Notes under the pieces: model-generated
What the model was told of the DNA's origin: nothing
The model's input: only the letters and a program-made list of their open reading frames with translations
Databases searched by the model: none
From: Stentor coeruleus
Taxonomy: Eukaryota; Ciliophora; Heterotrichea; Heterotrichida; Stentoridae
Assembly: GCA_001970955.1 (NCBI GenBank)
Contig: MPUH01000139.1
Coordinates: forward strand, 32,817 to 96,816
Reading direction: 5' to 3'
DNA: 64,000 nt
Position numbers and translations under genes: made by a program
Part shown: in pieces, positions 22,111 to 32,822 of the stretch
Position numbering within the stretch: the first letter of the stretch is position 1
Layout: each line of letters begins with the position of its first letter

Positions 22111-23472
22111 TTATATTTCTTCAGAATTTGAATGAGAGAACTGAATAATACTTGATCTTTTTTTTCGGAAGCGTAAGTAAATTAACAGTAAGAGACTTGC
22201 AATAGATATTAGAGATAGCAAAAAGGCCAGAGTGACAATTTTATAATTTAAATTCAATGAGCCATAATAATTTGTATCATCATAATCTTGACTTGTATAA
22301 TTCGGATGTATAAACGATGGGTCACAAAGAGACTTCGCAAAGCCAACTTTTTTCTCACTGCGGTCAAAAATCACATCCATTCCTCTCATAAAATTCCCTC
22401 CAAGAACATTCCCCGAAGCTTCATTTGAATACATTCCAATACAATAACTATTTTTTGTCTCAGGCCATGCAAACAAATATCTCTCTGGCATCCACTCAAC
22501 ATAAACATCATCAATAAAAAATCTCAAAATAGGGAAACTATCAAAAAATTCCTCTTTAGTAAAATTCTCTGAATTATAATCATAACATTTATTAGGCTCA
22601 TAATTGATTATAACTTTCGATCCTAAACATTTCCTAGAATTTTCACAATATTTGTCTATATATTTAAACATTATAGAATAAACGTTTTTTGATAAATATG
22701 TAAAAGTCGTCCCAGAATCAATAATTGTCCCTGTGACATGATTTTTTGGGAAATCAGATTCTTGAAGTCCGGTATCGATATCCCCAACAGATAATCCTTT
22801 GAATTTTATAGCATAAAATGTTTTATCATAAGTATTAGTCCATATTATTTCACTAATATGTGTTGATATGTTATATCCTCCAATTGTCATAAAGCCATCA
22901 TTCGAGGCTAAGCAAATACTGAATAAATCAGTGTTTATATTGTGTGATTTATAAAGTAAATCTATTAAAGTTGGGATGCTTTTTGCATAGCCTAAACCCA
23001 TAATCCCATCTGCTTTCTGTGTTCGGAAGAGGTAAGTTTCTCTACGATGGCATCCAAAAACCCCCAATTCCCTATGCGCATGAGGGAAATCATCACCAAA
23101 CAAAATATAGTCTTCAACAAGTATCCCAGAAATAGAACTTCCTTCAGCATAACTCTGACTATACCCACATACATTTTTATCACAAACTGAACATTGTATG
23201 CCTTCATCACATTTGACAACTCTAGATGTAGTTGAGCTTTTAAAGTCAAAATACTTATCCATATGATTTCCACAATCAGTACAACCAATACATGGAAAAG
23301 CTGTAAGTCTAGATCCAGTGTCAATAATCACAGTTTGTTTCATAGGAGGTGTTCCAACCCATATATCCACATAATAATAGCCTAAGCTTTCAGTATTACC
23401 AAAAACAATCGCATGCTCATAAAAGTTCTCGCTTTTGGCAAATATCAATATAAGCCCAAGCCAAAAAACCAT
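22111..23472 (-). CDS. Membrane-anchored pepsin-type aspartic protease
   Basis: A 453-aa A1-family protease. A signal peptide (MVFWLGLILIFAKS) is followed by a beta-rich catalytic domain with both active-site motifs, DTGS (residues 51-54) and DSGTT (252-256), the flap region with SYAEGSS, and a Cys-rich insert CIGCTDCG...CSVCDKNVCG near residues 61-103. A C-terminal transmembrane helix (about 412-435) precedes a short basic cytoplasmic tail (RFRKKRSS). This type I layout resembles plasmepsin V-like and nepenthesin-like membrane proteases. Location in the endomembrane system or at the cell surface is inferred. Its ATG is only 5 bp from the stop of the gene upstream. Confidence 0.9.
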   Translation of the reverse strand: MVFWLGLILIFAKSENFYEHAIVFGNTESLGYYYVDIWVGTPPMKQTVIIDTGSRLTAFPCIGCTDCGNHMDKYFDFKSSTTSRVVKCDEGIQCSVCDKNVCGYSQSYAEGSSISGILVEDYILFGDDFPHAHRELGVFGCHRRETYLFRTQKADGIMGLGYAKSIPTLIDLLYKSHNINTDLFSICLASNDGFMTIGGYNISTHISEIIWTNTYDKTFYAIKFKGLSVGDIDTGLQESDFPKNHVTGTIIDSGTTFTYLSKNVYSIMFKYIDKYCENSRKCLGSKVIINYEPNKCYDYNSENFTKEEFFDSFPILRFFIDDVYVEWMPERYLFAWPETKNSYCIGMYSNEASGNVLGGNFMRGMDVIFDRSEKKVGFAKSLCDPSFIHPNYTSQDYDDTNYYGSLNLNYKIVTLAFLLSLISIASLLLLIYLRFRKKRSSIIQFSHSNSEEI

Positions 23473-23477
23473 TATTC

Positions 23478-24470
23478 TTAAGGATTAAGTTTTTTACTTA
23501 TAAGCTCAATCATAATTTTGGTCATCTGGTCAATATCGTAACTATGTCTCCATCCCCAGTCTCTTCTTGCACAAGAGTCATCAAGGCTCATTGGCCAAGA
23601 GTCAGCATAGTTTTGCCTATGATCAGGTTTATAAGTTATACTAGTATCAAGTATATACTTACTAATTGTCCTATATAATTCTCCAGGAGTAAAACTTATA
23701 GCAGCTAAGTTATAAACCCGTCTACTAAGATTATCAGTAGGGATATCTAAAAAGTCACACTATATATAAAATACTGTTCCTCTTATTAAATCATCCATAT
23801 ACATCATTGGAAGCATTGTGTTTTTACTTAGAAAACATTCGTATTTTTTATTTTTTAATAGTTCAAAGTAGATTTCAACTGCATAGTCGGTTGTCCCACC
23901 ACCTGGTGGATCTGAGGAAATAGCTCCTGGGTAACGTAAAGATCTAAAGTCAAGGCCAAATTTCTTGTGGTAATAATTACCCATGAGCTCCATGTAAACT
24001 TTGGCTATACCATAAACTGTTGTTGGCTGTAAAACAACATCGTCTGGGGTATTTAAACGTGGAACATTAGGACCAAAGACTGCTATAGTACTTGGGATGT
24101 AGATACTACACTTAGATTCCATAGCAATTTCTAAGGCGTTTATTGCCCCAACAACGTTGACGGTAAAAGCTTTATCTAGGAATTTCTCAGCTGTCGCTGA
24201 GAGAAGAGCAGATAAATGAAGGATTGTATTGGGCTTTTCTTGTCGAACATATTCGGAAAATGCTTTTTTGTCCTAATTTTAAAGTACTGTCACGTCAAGA
24301 CGAGTAAAGGCAGGCTGGTTATTTACTTCATAGGTCACTTGGCGGAGGTCAGATACAACAACAGAATTCTCCCCATATCTTTTATACATATAGGGTATCA
24401 ACTTTTGTCCTATCTGTCCACTAGCTCCAGTGATTAAAAATTTTTTGGTTGAAAATTTTCTAAAGAGCAT
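23478..24470 (-). CDS. TDH: L-threonine 3-dehydrogenase, mitochondrial, with two 15-nt introns
   Basis: A 320-aa SDR-type NAD-dependent enzyme oxidising L-threonine to 2-amino-3-ketobutyrate. The N-terminus MLFRKFSTKK looks like a short mitochondrial presequence. NAD-binding loop GASGQIGQK, catalytic YGIAK (Tyr-x3-Lys), and TDH hallmarks LRYPGAIS, MMYMDDLIRGT and RQNYADSWPMSLDDS, ending in a DWGW block. Three exons must be joined at 24273-24287 and 23760-23774 to obtain it. Full length for the family. The start of the protease gene follows the stop after 5 bp on the same strand. Confidence 0.93.
23760..23774 (-). other. 15-nt intron 2 of TDH
   Basis: On the minus strand GTATTTTATATATAG, phase 0, after the codons for RGT; removal continues with CDFLDIP. 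Confidence 0.92.
24273..24287 (-). other. 15-nt intron 1 of TDH
   Basis: On the minus strand GTACTTTAAAATTAG, phase 0, after the codons for LDVT; removal continues with DKKAFSEYV. The only intron of the nine with A rather than T at position 11. Confidence 0.92.
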
Positions 24471-25433
24471 ATTGTTTACAACATTTTTCTTGTGGTTAGT
24501 GATAAATAAGCAAGTTATAATTAAAATTCTAACAAAAATTACTATTGATATATGAAGATTTGAATGAAATAAAGTAGGATAAGGAGAAGTGGTTTTTGTA
24601 TTTTTGATTAAAAAAATTGTGTAAAACTTTTTTATTTGTATAATTAGATGAAATAAAGAAAATATTTAGGTTTTTTTATTGAAAATATAAGCAATTGAGT
24701 GATTCAGATATAAAAGCTTTTATAGTTTATAGGAAATATATGGTAATTAGGAGGTGGGCGAAATAACATGTTATAATTATGGACAACTCTTATGACTCAA
24801 ATTCCTTCTTAGAATTTTACCTGGAATCAAATATTCCAATACCTAAGCAAAAAAGAACTATCAAAAACTTTTTGGTCATATATAAAGGCTGAAATATTAG
24901 TAAAAAAATTTTTTATGCATTCTAAGATATGAGAAAGACTTAGTTCTTTTCAAATTTTTGATTTGGTTAAGTTAGTCTTATATAGTTTTAATAATTTTAA
25001 TATTTATATTATATACTTATTATCTTTTTTATGGTAATTTTCTTAGAAGCTTATGATATACTCTTGGAAGATAAACTAATTTTTTATTGTTAAGAATGAA
25101 TAAAATAATAATATTTAATAATTTTATACTTATTTTTCCAATGTCTAAATCAAGCTGGAGTAACTTTAGTATATAATAAATAGATAAGTGTTGAAATATC
25201 TGCTTCAGAATATATAATTTTTTAAAGTTAGTTACCTCATAAAATTTCAAAGAGAATACTAGGTAATTTAATTTATATTTTATCACTTTATGAATTTATA
25301 AAAAGAAATTACTGTACTATTTGATAATACAGTTTAAAGACTTTAACATTTTTCAATTTTTTTGAAAAACACTAAGTTATAAGACAAATATCTATTTCAA
25401 TAATAAGAAAAGTGTAACTAAATTTGGTAAATA
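24471..25433. other. Intergenic, no gene seen
   Basis: About 960 AT-rich bases between divergent genes. A short minus-strand frame at 25029-25286 is dominated by Leu/Ile/Lys/Tyr and looks like chance. Confidence 0.5.
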
Positions 25434-28064
25434 ATGGATAAAAAACCAGTGCCTAAAGTTAATGTTATACCTGAAGAAAAAAAGAATAGATCAGGTCCTA
25501 GAAAAATAGTCAAACATAAAGCTCCAGTACTTGATCCTCGTAGGGCTAGTCGAATTGCTGCAGATGCAGTAACTGCTGTCATAGTAGATCGCCTCAAGAC
25601 AAGTCGTGACGTAGATATCATCTCAAATGCCCTAAATAAGCACTTTATATTCACAAGCTTAACTGCAGAAAATAGAGTGATGGTTATTTCACATATGAAG
25701 CTCTATACAATGGGACCAAAGGAAACTGTGTTTGAGCAAGGATGCCCAGGCAACACTTTTTTTGTAGTTGCAAGTGGCAAGCTAGAAGTTCTTGTTAATA
25801 GCAAAAGAGTCAATGTTTTAGGAGCTGGAGATAGTTTTGGTGAACTTGCTTTACTTCATGACTCTCCTCGTTCAGCTTCAATTTACACAACCGAAAAAGT
25901 TTCTATGTGGGGTCTTGACAGAAAAACATTTAGATCAGCAGTAGAGACTGTTAATGCTCAAAACTATAAAGAAAATAAAGCATTTGTTGATAGTGTACCA
26001 CTTTTCTCAGTACTTAATCATGCTCAAAAAGATTCACTTGTAGGTTCTTTAAGTTCTTTGAAATTTAGACCCAATGATGTTATTGTGAAGGAAGGCGATC
26101 CTGGTGATCTTTTTTATCTTATTAAGGATGGCATTGTTGAATGTAGTCAAGCTGGGAAAGTTGTTAGAGAAATGATCAAAGGTAGCTTTTTTGGAGAGCA
26201 GGCTCTTCTTTATAACACTGTTCGTACTGCTACTGTAATCGCTAAAACAGAAGTTAAATGCATGGCAATTTCACGTAACAAACTTAATACAGCTCTTGGG
26301 AAGCATCTACAACAAATTATCTATCAAAACACAAAATTGATTGCATTTGAAAAAAGTGAATTTCTTCGGCATTTAAACAAAAAACAACTTGCGAAACTTG
26401 TAGAGAAAATGACTATTGAAAGTTATCCTGATGGTAAAGTAGTTATTCCTGCTGGAAGTGTTGTTGGATCAAAGTTATATATAGTTTTATTTGGATGTCT
26501 TAAGACAAAGCAAGAAATATACGCAGATGTTTTTGCATGTGTTGGTGATAAAGAAATTGCCCAAAATCGTACTGATGTTTATACTGAAGATATTTTTGCA
26601 TATGGGGAAACTCATATTGCTGAGATTACAAAGTATGAATTTGAAGATTGTATTGGAGGTGGATTAAATCAAGCTTGTTTGAATTCAGAAGCAATATCTA
26701 TTTTGAGAAATATACATTTACTTAGAGCTTTGCCTAATGATAAGTTTAATAGTTTGACAGCATGTTTGAGGATGCAAAAATTTGATGATAAAGATGTTAT
26801 AATTCATCAAAATACTCCTGGGGAAACATTTTATGTTATACATTCAGGCAAAGTTGATATTGTGCAAGATGGGATTTTACTTAGGACTGTAACTAAGCAT
26901 GATTATTTTGGAGAGAGGAGTTTGTTGTTTACTGATTTTCGTACTGCTTCTGTTATAGCTAATGGACCTGTTTCTTGTTGGTTTTTAACGAAAAATGATT
27001 TTATGAATTTCCTTGAAGAATCTGTCCGAAACATGATAATCCAAAGAATAGAATTACAAGATGACGCTATATCCTTACGCGACCTTACCGTTGTAAAAGT
27101 TTTAGGCAAAGGTATGTTTGGAAATGTATTCTTAGTAGTAGACCGTCAAAAGCAGCGCCTATATGCTCTGAAAACAGTTTCCCGTAAAAAAATCGAGCGT
27201 TATGAAATCCAAGAAAATCTAATTCTTGAAAGAAAAATCCTCCTAACCCTTGACCACGTTTTTATCATGAAACTTGTTAAAACATTCAAAGACCAAAAAA
27301 GAATTTATTTCCTAACTGAATATGTGCGTGGTCTTGATATGTTTGATGTTCTTCGTGAAGTAAATATAGTTTCTGAACATGATGCCAAATTTTACACAGC
27401 ATGTTTGATATTAATATTAGAATATGTTCATGAAAGAGATATAATTTATCGAGATCTTAAACCTGAAAATATTATGATAGATCAAGATGGATATCCAAAA
27501 TTAATAGACTTTGGGATATCAAAAGTTATAAGCGGTAGAACTTATACAATAGTTGGAACACCTCATTATATGGCCCCTGAAGTAATTATTGGAAAAGGGT
27601 ATAGTTTTCCAGCTGATTTCTGGAGTTTGGGGATAATTTTGTATGAATTTTTATGCTGTGCTGTTCCATTTGGAGAAGATGAGCAGGACCCTTACACAAT
27701 TTATGAAAAAGTTTTGGAACGTAAATTGGTTTACCCCAGCTTTGTCGACTCAAAAATGCCATCAAAACCTTTGATCGAACAATTACTCAGTAAAAACCCA
27801 GTTTTACGAAACGGCGGAAGTGTAGATAGTTTAAAATCACATATGTGGTTTAATGGACTGAATTTGGATCTTCTTATTAACAAACAGATAAATTCTCCTT
27901 ATAAACCTAGAGTTCCTGATTTGACAAAAGAGATCCAAGCCGCATTAAAAGGTTATGCTCAACTAGAAGAACAGATCTGTAAAGAAGAAATTGTAGAAGA
28001 TTTACATGAATCAGGAAGCAGAAGACCTAAGAATGTACCTGCGAATTGGGATCAAGATTTTTAG
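25434..28064 (+). CDS. cGMP-dependent protein kinase-like kinase with four CNB domains
   Basis: An 876-aa protein. Cyclic-nucleotide-binding domains lie at about residues 72-180, 190-300, 310-420 and 427-540. Phosphate-binding cassettes are FGELALLHDSPRSAS (first), FGEQALLYNTVRTAT (second) and FGERSLLFTDFRTAS (fourth); the third (FAYGETHIAEITKYEFE) lacks the Arg and is probably degenerate. The AGC-type kinase domain starts at about 549: GKGMFGNVF, YALKTV, YRDLKPENIM, DFGISK, GTPHYMAPEV. The tail ends NVPANWDQDF, typical of PKG. Four CNBs recall apicomplexan and ciliate PKGs. Activation by cGMP is inferred from the family. The next gene starts 91 bp downstream on the same strand. Confidence 0.93.
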   Translation: MDKKPVPKVNVIPEEKKNRSGPRKIVKHKAPVLDPRRASRIAADAVTAVIVDRLKTSRDVDIISNALNKHFIFTSLTAENRVMVISHMKLYTMGPKETVFEQGCPGNTFFVVASGKLEVLVNSKRVNVLGAGDSFGELALLHDSPRSASIYTTEKVSMWGLDRKTFRSAVETVNAQNYKENKAFVDSVPLFSVLNHAQKDSLVGSLSSLKFRPNDVIVKEGDPGDLFYLIKDGIVECSQAGKVVREMIKGSFFGEQALLYNTVRTATVIAKTEVKCMAISRNKLNTALGKHLQQIIYQNTKLIAFEKSEFLRHLNKKQLAKLVEKMTIESYPDGKVVIPAGSVVGSKLYIVLFGCLKTKQEIYADVFACVGDKEIAQNRTDVYTEDIFAYGETHIAEITKYEFEDCIGGGLNQACLNSEAISILRNIHLLRALPNDKFNSLTACLRMQKFDDKDVIIHQNTPGETFYVIHSGKVDIVQDGILLRTVTKHDYFGERSLLFTDFRTASVIANGPVSCWFLTKNDFMNFLEESVRNMIIQRIELQDDAISLRDLTVVKVLGKGMFGNVFLVVDRQKQRLYALKTVSRKKIERYEIQENLILERKILLTLDHVFIMKLVKTFKDQKRIYFLTEYVRGLDMFDVLREVNIVSEHDAKFYTACLILILEYVHERDIIYRDLKPENIMIDQDGYPKLIDFGISKVISGRTYTIVGTPHYMAPEVIIGKGYSFPADFWSLGIILYEFLCCAVPFGEDEQDPYTIYEKVLERKLVYPSFVDSKMPSKPLIEQLLSKNPVLRNGGSVDSLKSHMWFNGLNLDLLINKQINSPYKPRVPDLTKEIQAALKGYAQLEEQICKEEIVEDLHESGSRRPKNVPANWDQDF

Positions 28065-28155
28065 TTAGTTACATACTTTAACAAATGTTTACCACATATT
28101 TTAAAGATTTTATTACAATAAAACAAGGTATTTTATAAGTAATATAAATTATTAG

Positions 28156-29475
28156 ATGAGTACTGAATGTGACTCTAGTATCGAGCATGAGGATGTTTCG
28201 CAATATAAAAAAGGAGGCTATCATCCAGTTGAAGTTGGCGACCTCTTTGTAAACAGGTATCTTGTGAAAAAAAAAATTGGTTGGGGACAATTTTCAACTG
28301 TTTGGCTATGCGAAGATATCGAAGAAAAAGCGTACGTTGCCCTTAAAATTTCTAAAAGCGCATTATACTATTCTGAAGCAGCAGTTTCTGAAATGGATAT
28401 TTTGATGAAAATCAGTGAAAAATTCAAAGAGAATGAATCCTCAGGAAGAAGCCAAAAATTATATGTTGTATCTCTTCTTAACCATTTCACTCATAGAGGA
28501 CCAAATGGAAGGCATATGATAATGGTTTTTGAAATTTTGGGGATGAATCTTCTTGAGGTTATAAAAGCTTATAATTACAAAGGCATTCCTTTAGCTATAT
28601 GCAAGTCTTTTATATCTCAAATACTTATAGGTCTGGATTTTATTCACCGAACTTGTGGAATAATTCATACCGACCTTAAGCCAGAGAACATTTTACTTGA
28701 ACTGACGAAACATCAGCTAAAAGAACTTATCCAATTCGGTGAAGTGAAAACTCAAATCACAAGAAGGATTGAAAAACTAGAAGAACTTCCAAAACATATA
28801 CCCTACTCACGTTCTGAAGTTAAGTTTAAAAAACCTCATATGAAACTACCTTGTAAAAAGAAAAAAATCGACTCAAAACCAATGTTTCGACAGGAATATT
28901 CTCTTCCTCAACCCCAATCGAAAAAGATTAAAAAAAGAATCCCAAAGTCAAATGAGATAAATTTCTCACCTACCCTTCAAATAAAAGTTGTAGATTTCGG
29001 CACAGCAGTTTATTCATCAGGACTGTGCAATAACGAAATTCAAACTAGACAATATAGAGCTCCTGAGGTTATTTTAGGTTCAAGATATGATGAAGCTGCT
29101 GATATGTGGAGTCTTGGGTGTATTGCTTTTGAACTTGTTACAGGAGAATTGTTATTTCAACCAAATAAAGGTGAAGGGTTTACTGAAGATGATGATCATC
29201 TTGCGGCTATTTGGGAAACATTAGGAGATTTCCCGATCGAGTGGGCTTTAGCTACAAAAAATGCTTGGAAATACTTTGTTAAAGGGAGTTTGAAGAAAAT
29301 ACAAGTACTTCACCCTTTTTTGTTGACTGATATGCTTGTTACAAGGTATAATTTTTCTGTGGATGTTGCTTCAGAGTTTTCTGCATTCTTGATACCTTTA
29401 CTTCAGGTGATTCCACAATTGAGAATAACTGCAGAAGATTGCTTAAAACACCCATGGCTTAGCTCTGGGCATTGA
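28156..29475 (+). CDS. SRPK: SR-protein kinase (SRPK-type)
   Basis: A 439-aa kinase that in the family phosphorylates Arg-Ser repeats of splicing factors. The SRPK signature begins just before the kinase: GGYHPVEVGDLFVNRYLVKK, followed by GWGQFSTVWLC, ALKISKSALYYSEAA, HTDLKPENILLE, VDFGTAVYSS and RQYRAPEVILGSRYDEAADM. The spacer between the two lobes (about residues 195-275) is short and basic compared with animal SRPKs. It stops at TGA. It probably acts in cytoplasm or nucleus on SR proteins. Confidence 0.92.
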   Translation: MSTECDSSIEHEDVSQYKKGGYHPVEVGDLFVNRYLVKKKIGWGQFSTVWLCEDIEEKAYVALKISKSALYYSEAAVSEMDILMKISEKFKENESSGRSQKLYVVSLLNHFTHRGPNGRHMIMVFEILGMNLLEVIKAYNYKGIPLAICKSFISQILIGLDFIHRTCGIIHTDLKPENILLELTKHQLKELIQFGEVKTQITRRIEKLEELPKHIPYSRSEVKFKKPHMKLPCKKKKIDSKPMFRQEYSLPQPQSKKIKKRIPKSNEINFSPTLQIKVVDFGTAVYSSGLCNNEIQTRQYRAPEVILGSRYDEAADMWSLGCIAFELVTGELLFQPNKGEGFTEDDDHLAAIWETLGDFPIEWALATKNAWKYFVKGSLKKIQVLHPFLLTDMLVTRYNFSVDVASEFSAFLIPLLQVIPQLRITAEDCLKHPWLSSGH

Positions 29476-29524
29476 TAATAACTATTTTATTAGTTTCTTA
29501 CAGGCTTTTTCATTTTATGAATAA

Positions 29525-30164
29525 ATGGGTTTGTATATTTGAGTAATTTTATGAAGTAGATAAGGAAATAAATTGATATTTTAAATATAATATCAAGGAA
29601 CTCTAATATCATTTTATCATAGTTTTACCAAATTATAACTAAAGATATAAATAGTAAATTATTTAATCAAATTTTATTATAAGATATAAAGATAAGTTGA
29701 AATTAATTATATTTTTAGTTTATCAAGCACTTTTGGTGTTTTATTAAAATTTTTAGATGATTTTAATTTTCCACCCACTACTGAAAGATCTCCTTGTATA
29801 TATAAATTGATGAAATTCTATCATACCGAACTTTTTCCTTTTAATCATACCAAGTTTATACTTAAAACAACTTTTTATATTACAACTTAAATATTTTTTC
29901 GAATTATTTTCAGATTCATATCTGAGTTTGTACAAAAAATTCTTAATATATGGAATTCTCAGCACTTTAGACTCATCTTTTTATCTATAATTTTTAGCCA
30001 AATACTGTAATTAATATCACTATTTCAATTTAATTCTTGCAACTGAAAAAATCCGTCTCCATTTTCTAATAATATAAACTATAAAAACCATGTCTCATCA
30101 TTAAAAAACATAAAAAACTATAAACTTCAAGAAGAAAATATCAAAAACCTTTAAAGATAGTTAA
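29525..30164 (+). pseudogene. Decayed copy of the membrane protein gene at 4320-5123
   Basis: No useful frame exists, but the sequence aligns along its length with the sense strand of the gene at 4320-5123. Clear anchors are the conserved end AGTTAAGTACTTAAC (stop TAA kept at 30162-30164), GTAATATA..., a stretch near 29770-29800 and one near 29660-29760. Nearly all differences are toward A/T, with many indels and stops. It contains only one version of the segment that is doubled around the N at 4667. The 5' limit is uncertain. Confidence 0.75.
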
Positions 30165-30184
30165 GTACTTAACGATTAACCTTA

Positions 30185-32239
30185 TTATGAATTTTCTTTT
30201 CTTAGCATCAGGTCTTTGAATTCTTGCAAATCAATAACCCCATCACCATTACTATCAGCATCTTCCAAAAGTTGTTTCCAAAATTCATCCATTTTATCAC
30301 CGTCGCTTCCCAAAAATTCTCTAATTTCAGTTATCGAGATTGATCCACTATTATCTCTATCATAAACTTTAAAAGTATTTTCTAGCATTTCCTTAGAAAG
30401 ATGCTTTTGCCAGTCAATAGCCGCTGTAATAAATTCAGAGTAGTCAATCTGCCCATTCAAATCCGAATCACAACTCTTTAGAATATCTTCAAGTTTCACT
30501 GAAGCACTTAAAGAAATGTTAGAAAAGCCTCTTTTCAACTCAAGTTCACTTAAATGTCCATTCCCATCAGTATCAAGAATAATAAAAGCTTTTCTTAGTT
30601 CATCAATTTCATTACTAGTTGTCATACTTGAAGCAATATAAGAAAAAGTAGCTTGTTGAAGACGAGTATTTGATCTAAAAGCAGCTAAATGTTTTAATAC
30701 TGAAGAACTTAGTTCACCTAACTGATTTTCATTAGTCACAGAGCTTTGGACCCATGAATGATTCCAAGCCTCAGCGGCAGTAAGACGTTTTTCTGGATCT
30801 TTTGAAAGCATTTTCTGGACAAGATCTTTCGCGCTTTTTGAAACATTTTTCCAACGCTTATGAGAAAAATCATAAACCCCTCTACGAACTTTTTTAAGTA
30901 TTTCTTCTTCATTTCTACCATTAAATGGAGGCATCCCACAAAGCATTAAGTAAAGTATAACCCCACAACTCCAAATATCAGATTTATTTGTAACTAACCC
31001 TTCAAGATACTCTGGGGCAATATAATAAGCCTATATATATTTTACAGTGCCTATACAATTAGCTTGTTTTACTTCATTTTGTATACTCTTTGATACTCCA
31101 AAGTCAATAATTTTTAATGCTGTACTATATTTATCTATAAAAAGAATGTTTTCAGGTTTTATATCCCCATGAACATACCCATTTTGGTGTATATGAATAA
31201 GCCCTGAAAGAATCTGATACATAATCCCCGCGGCCATATTTTCATCAAACCCTTGAGTTGATGTAATCCTATCAAAAAGTTCACCACCATTGCAGATTTC
31301 AGTTATCAAACAAATCTTAGATATGTCTTCAACAATATCAACAACTTGAATAATATTTGGATGGTCAACAGCTTTTAAAACTTCAACTTCTTTTATTAAT
31401 ACCTCAGCTTGCTTTTCTGATATGGAGTTTTTAACAAAAATTTTAGCTGCTCGTTCTATTCCAGTAATTTTATCAATTGCTCTTCTTACAGTACTAAACC
31501 CACCTTTTCCAAGAATTTCACAAATTGTATATTTAGTTTCAATATCACAAGTAGTTGAATGGACAAAGAACTTTTTTAATATTGGATAAACAATATCAGT
31601 GACACGTTTTTTAATATTATAATCTTTTATTGCATTAATAGTATCTTGTAAACCTTCTTTTACTATAGCAACTTGTTCTTGAATTATAGTTGCTGATCTT
31701 TTTACTCCTTCTCTAACAGCAACTGCATATTCACTGTCTAATATAGCATCAGCATCAGCAAGTTTTTTTAGATTCTCAGCAATTTCAGCATCTTCTACTT
31801 GTTTAATAACATATTCTGTACCTTTTTCAGCATTTTCTATTTGTTGTTTGACTATGTTTGAGCTTTTTTCTATCGAGCTTTTTACAAGACCTCCGAACAA
31901 TTTTAAAGAGCTTTTCAACACTGGTTTTTCATTTGAAGATTCTGGTTTTTCTTTAACTGCCTCAACTGATTCATCTTTGACCTTTGCTTTTGCAGCAAGA
32001 AGACCAGACATGAATTTTGATGTACCTTTAGCCTGTACTGGTTCAACAACTGGGGCTGGGGTTTCTTTTGGTGCTTCTTTGAAATCTAAACTTGGGTTAG
32101 ATGAATGATCATTTAAGCTTAGTTGAAGTCTGTCGTTCATCTGTAGATCAAAAGATTGAGCGCTTTCTAATGGAATTTCTTTTTGTGCTCCTGGATTTGT
32201 AAATTCTTGTTCTTTTATAGAGTGTTGACAGCATCCCAT
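30185..32239 (-). CDS. Calcium-dependent protein kinase (CDPK), right copy, spliced
   Basis: A 679-aa paralogue of the CDPK at 2107-4299, in opposite orientation. Same order: MGCC lipidation start, Glu/Lys-rich region, kinase (GKGGFSTV, RAAKIF, HGDIKPEN, DFGVSK, GTAYYIAPEY after splicing) and four EF-hands (DTDGNGHLSELE, DSDLNGQIDYSE, DRDNSGSISITE, DADSNGDGVIDL). It lacks the 42-bp tandem duplication and much of the repetitive EEPVEVVE-type region, so its N-terminal region is about 45 residues shorter. It has the same HGD catalytic loop. Its frame is intact, so both copies are probably functional. Confidence 0.95.
31031..31045 (-). other. 15-nt intron in right CDPK
   Basis: On the minus strand GTAAAATATATATAG, phase 0, at the same codon boundary as the intron of the left copy, so the intron predates the duplication. 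Confidence 0.95.
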
Positions 32240-32822
32240 GTTAAATTGAATTACTTTTATTATGGTGAGGTGAAAGTTATTAGTTAATAGCTTAATATTA
32301 CACTTAAGTTTAAATAATGTCTGTGAACATATTTTATTGAAAATCGGGTATTAAGTTTATAATTTTTCATTATGATAACAGAGTACAACAGGCATCAAAA
32401 ATCTAAGACTACGTTCAATAAATATTATATGAAGGTTCACTTAAAATAAGTTGCAAATTTAATATACTTGTGCTTGAAATAAACATAAAATATTATTTTC
32501 ACAAGGATTACTAAGTAAAATTGTACTTTTTAATAACATAATAATCAGAACGAAAAAATCAATATGTTTAATTACATTAGTTAATAATGTATAAATGTCA
32601 AATGCCAAATGTTAAATGTCAAATCTTTAACTATATTTTTCTTGTAACTATTTGAAAGTAATTAAATTAGAAAATCAGTTTATCTTGTTTTTATTATAAG
32701 ATAAATATTATAGNTTCTTGTAACTATTTGAAAGTAATTAAATTAGAAAATCAGTTTATCTTGTTTTTATTATAAGATAAATATTATAGTAGTGATATAA
32801 TTAATAAAAATAAGTAGTAATA
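32240..32822. other. Intergenic, divergent, with one N-flanked duplication
   Basis: AT-rich region between the CDPK and the 204-aa gene; promoters for both are expected here. A short repeated string AAATGTCAAATGCCAAATGTTAAATGTCAAAT lies near 32592-32623 (three imperfect copies of about 9-10 bases). Confidence 0.5.
32639..32789. repeat. 75-bp direct duplication around the N at 32714
   Basis: 32639-32713 and 32715-32789 are the same. The left arm has only one version of this segment. Probably unmerged contig ends. Confidence 0.85.

Noticed and set aside
25029-25286. 85-codon minus-strand frame as a gene
   Set aside because: Composition is mostly Leu, Ile, Lys and Tyr, as expected from chance translation of AT-rich spacer.
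29753-29965. 70-codon minus-strand frame as a gene
   Set aside because: It lies antisense within the relic of the membrane protein gene, whose alignment explains the sequence.
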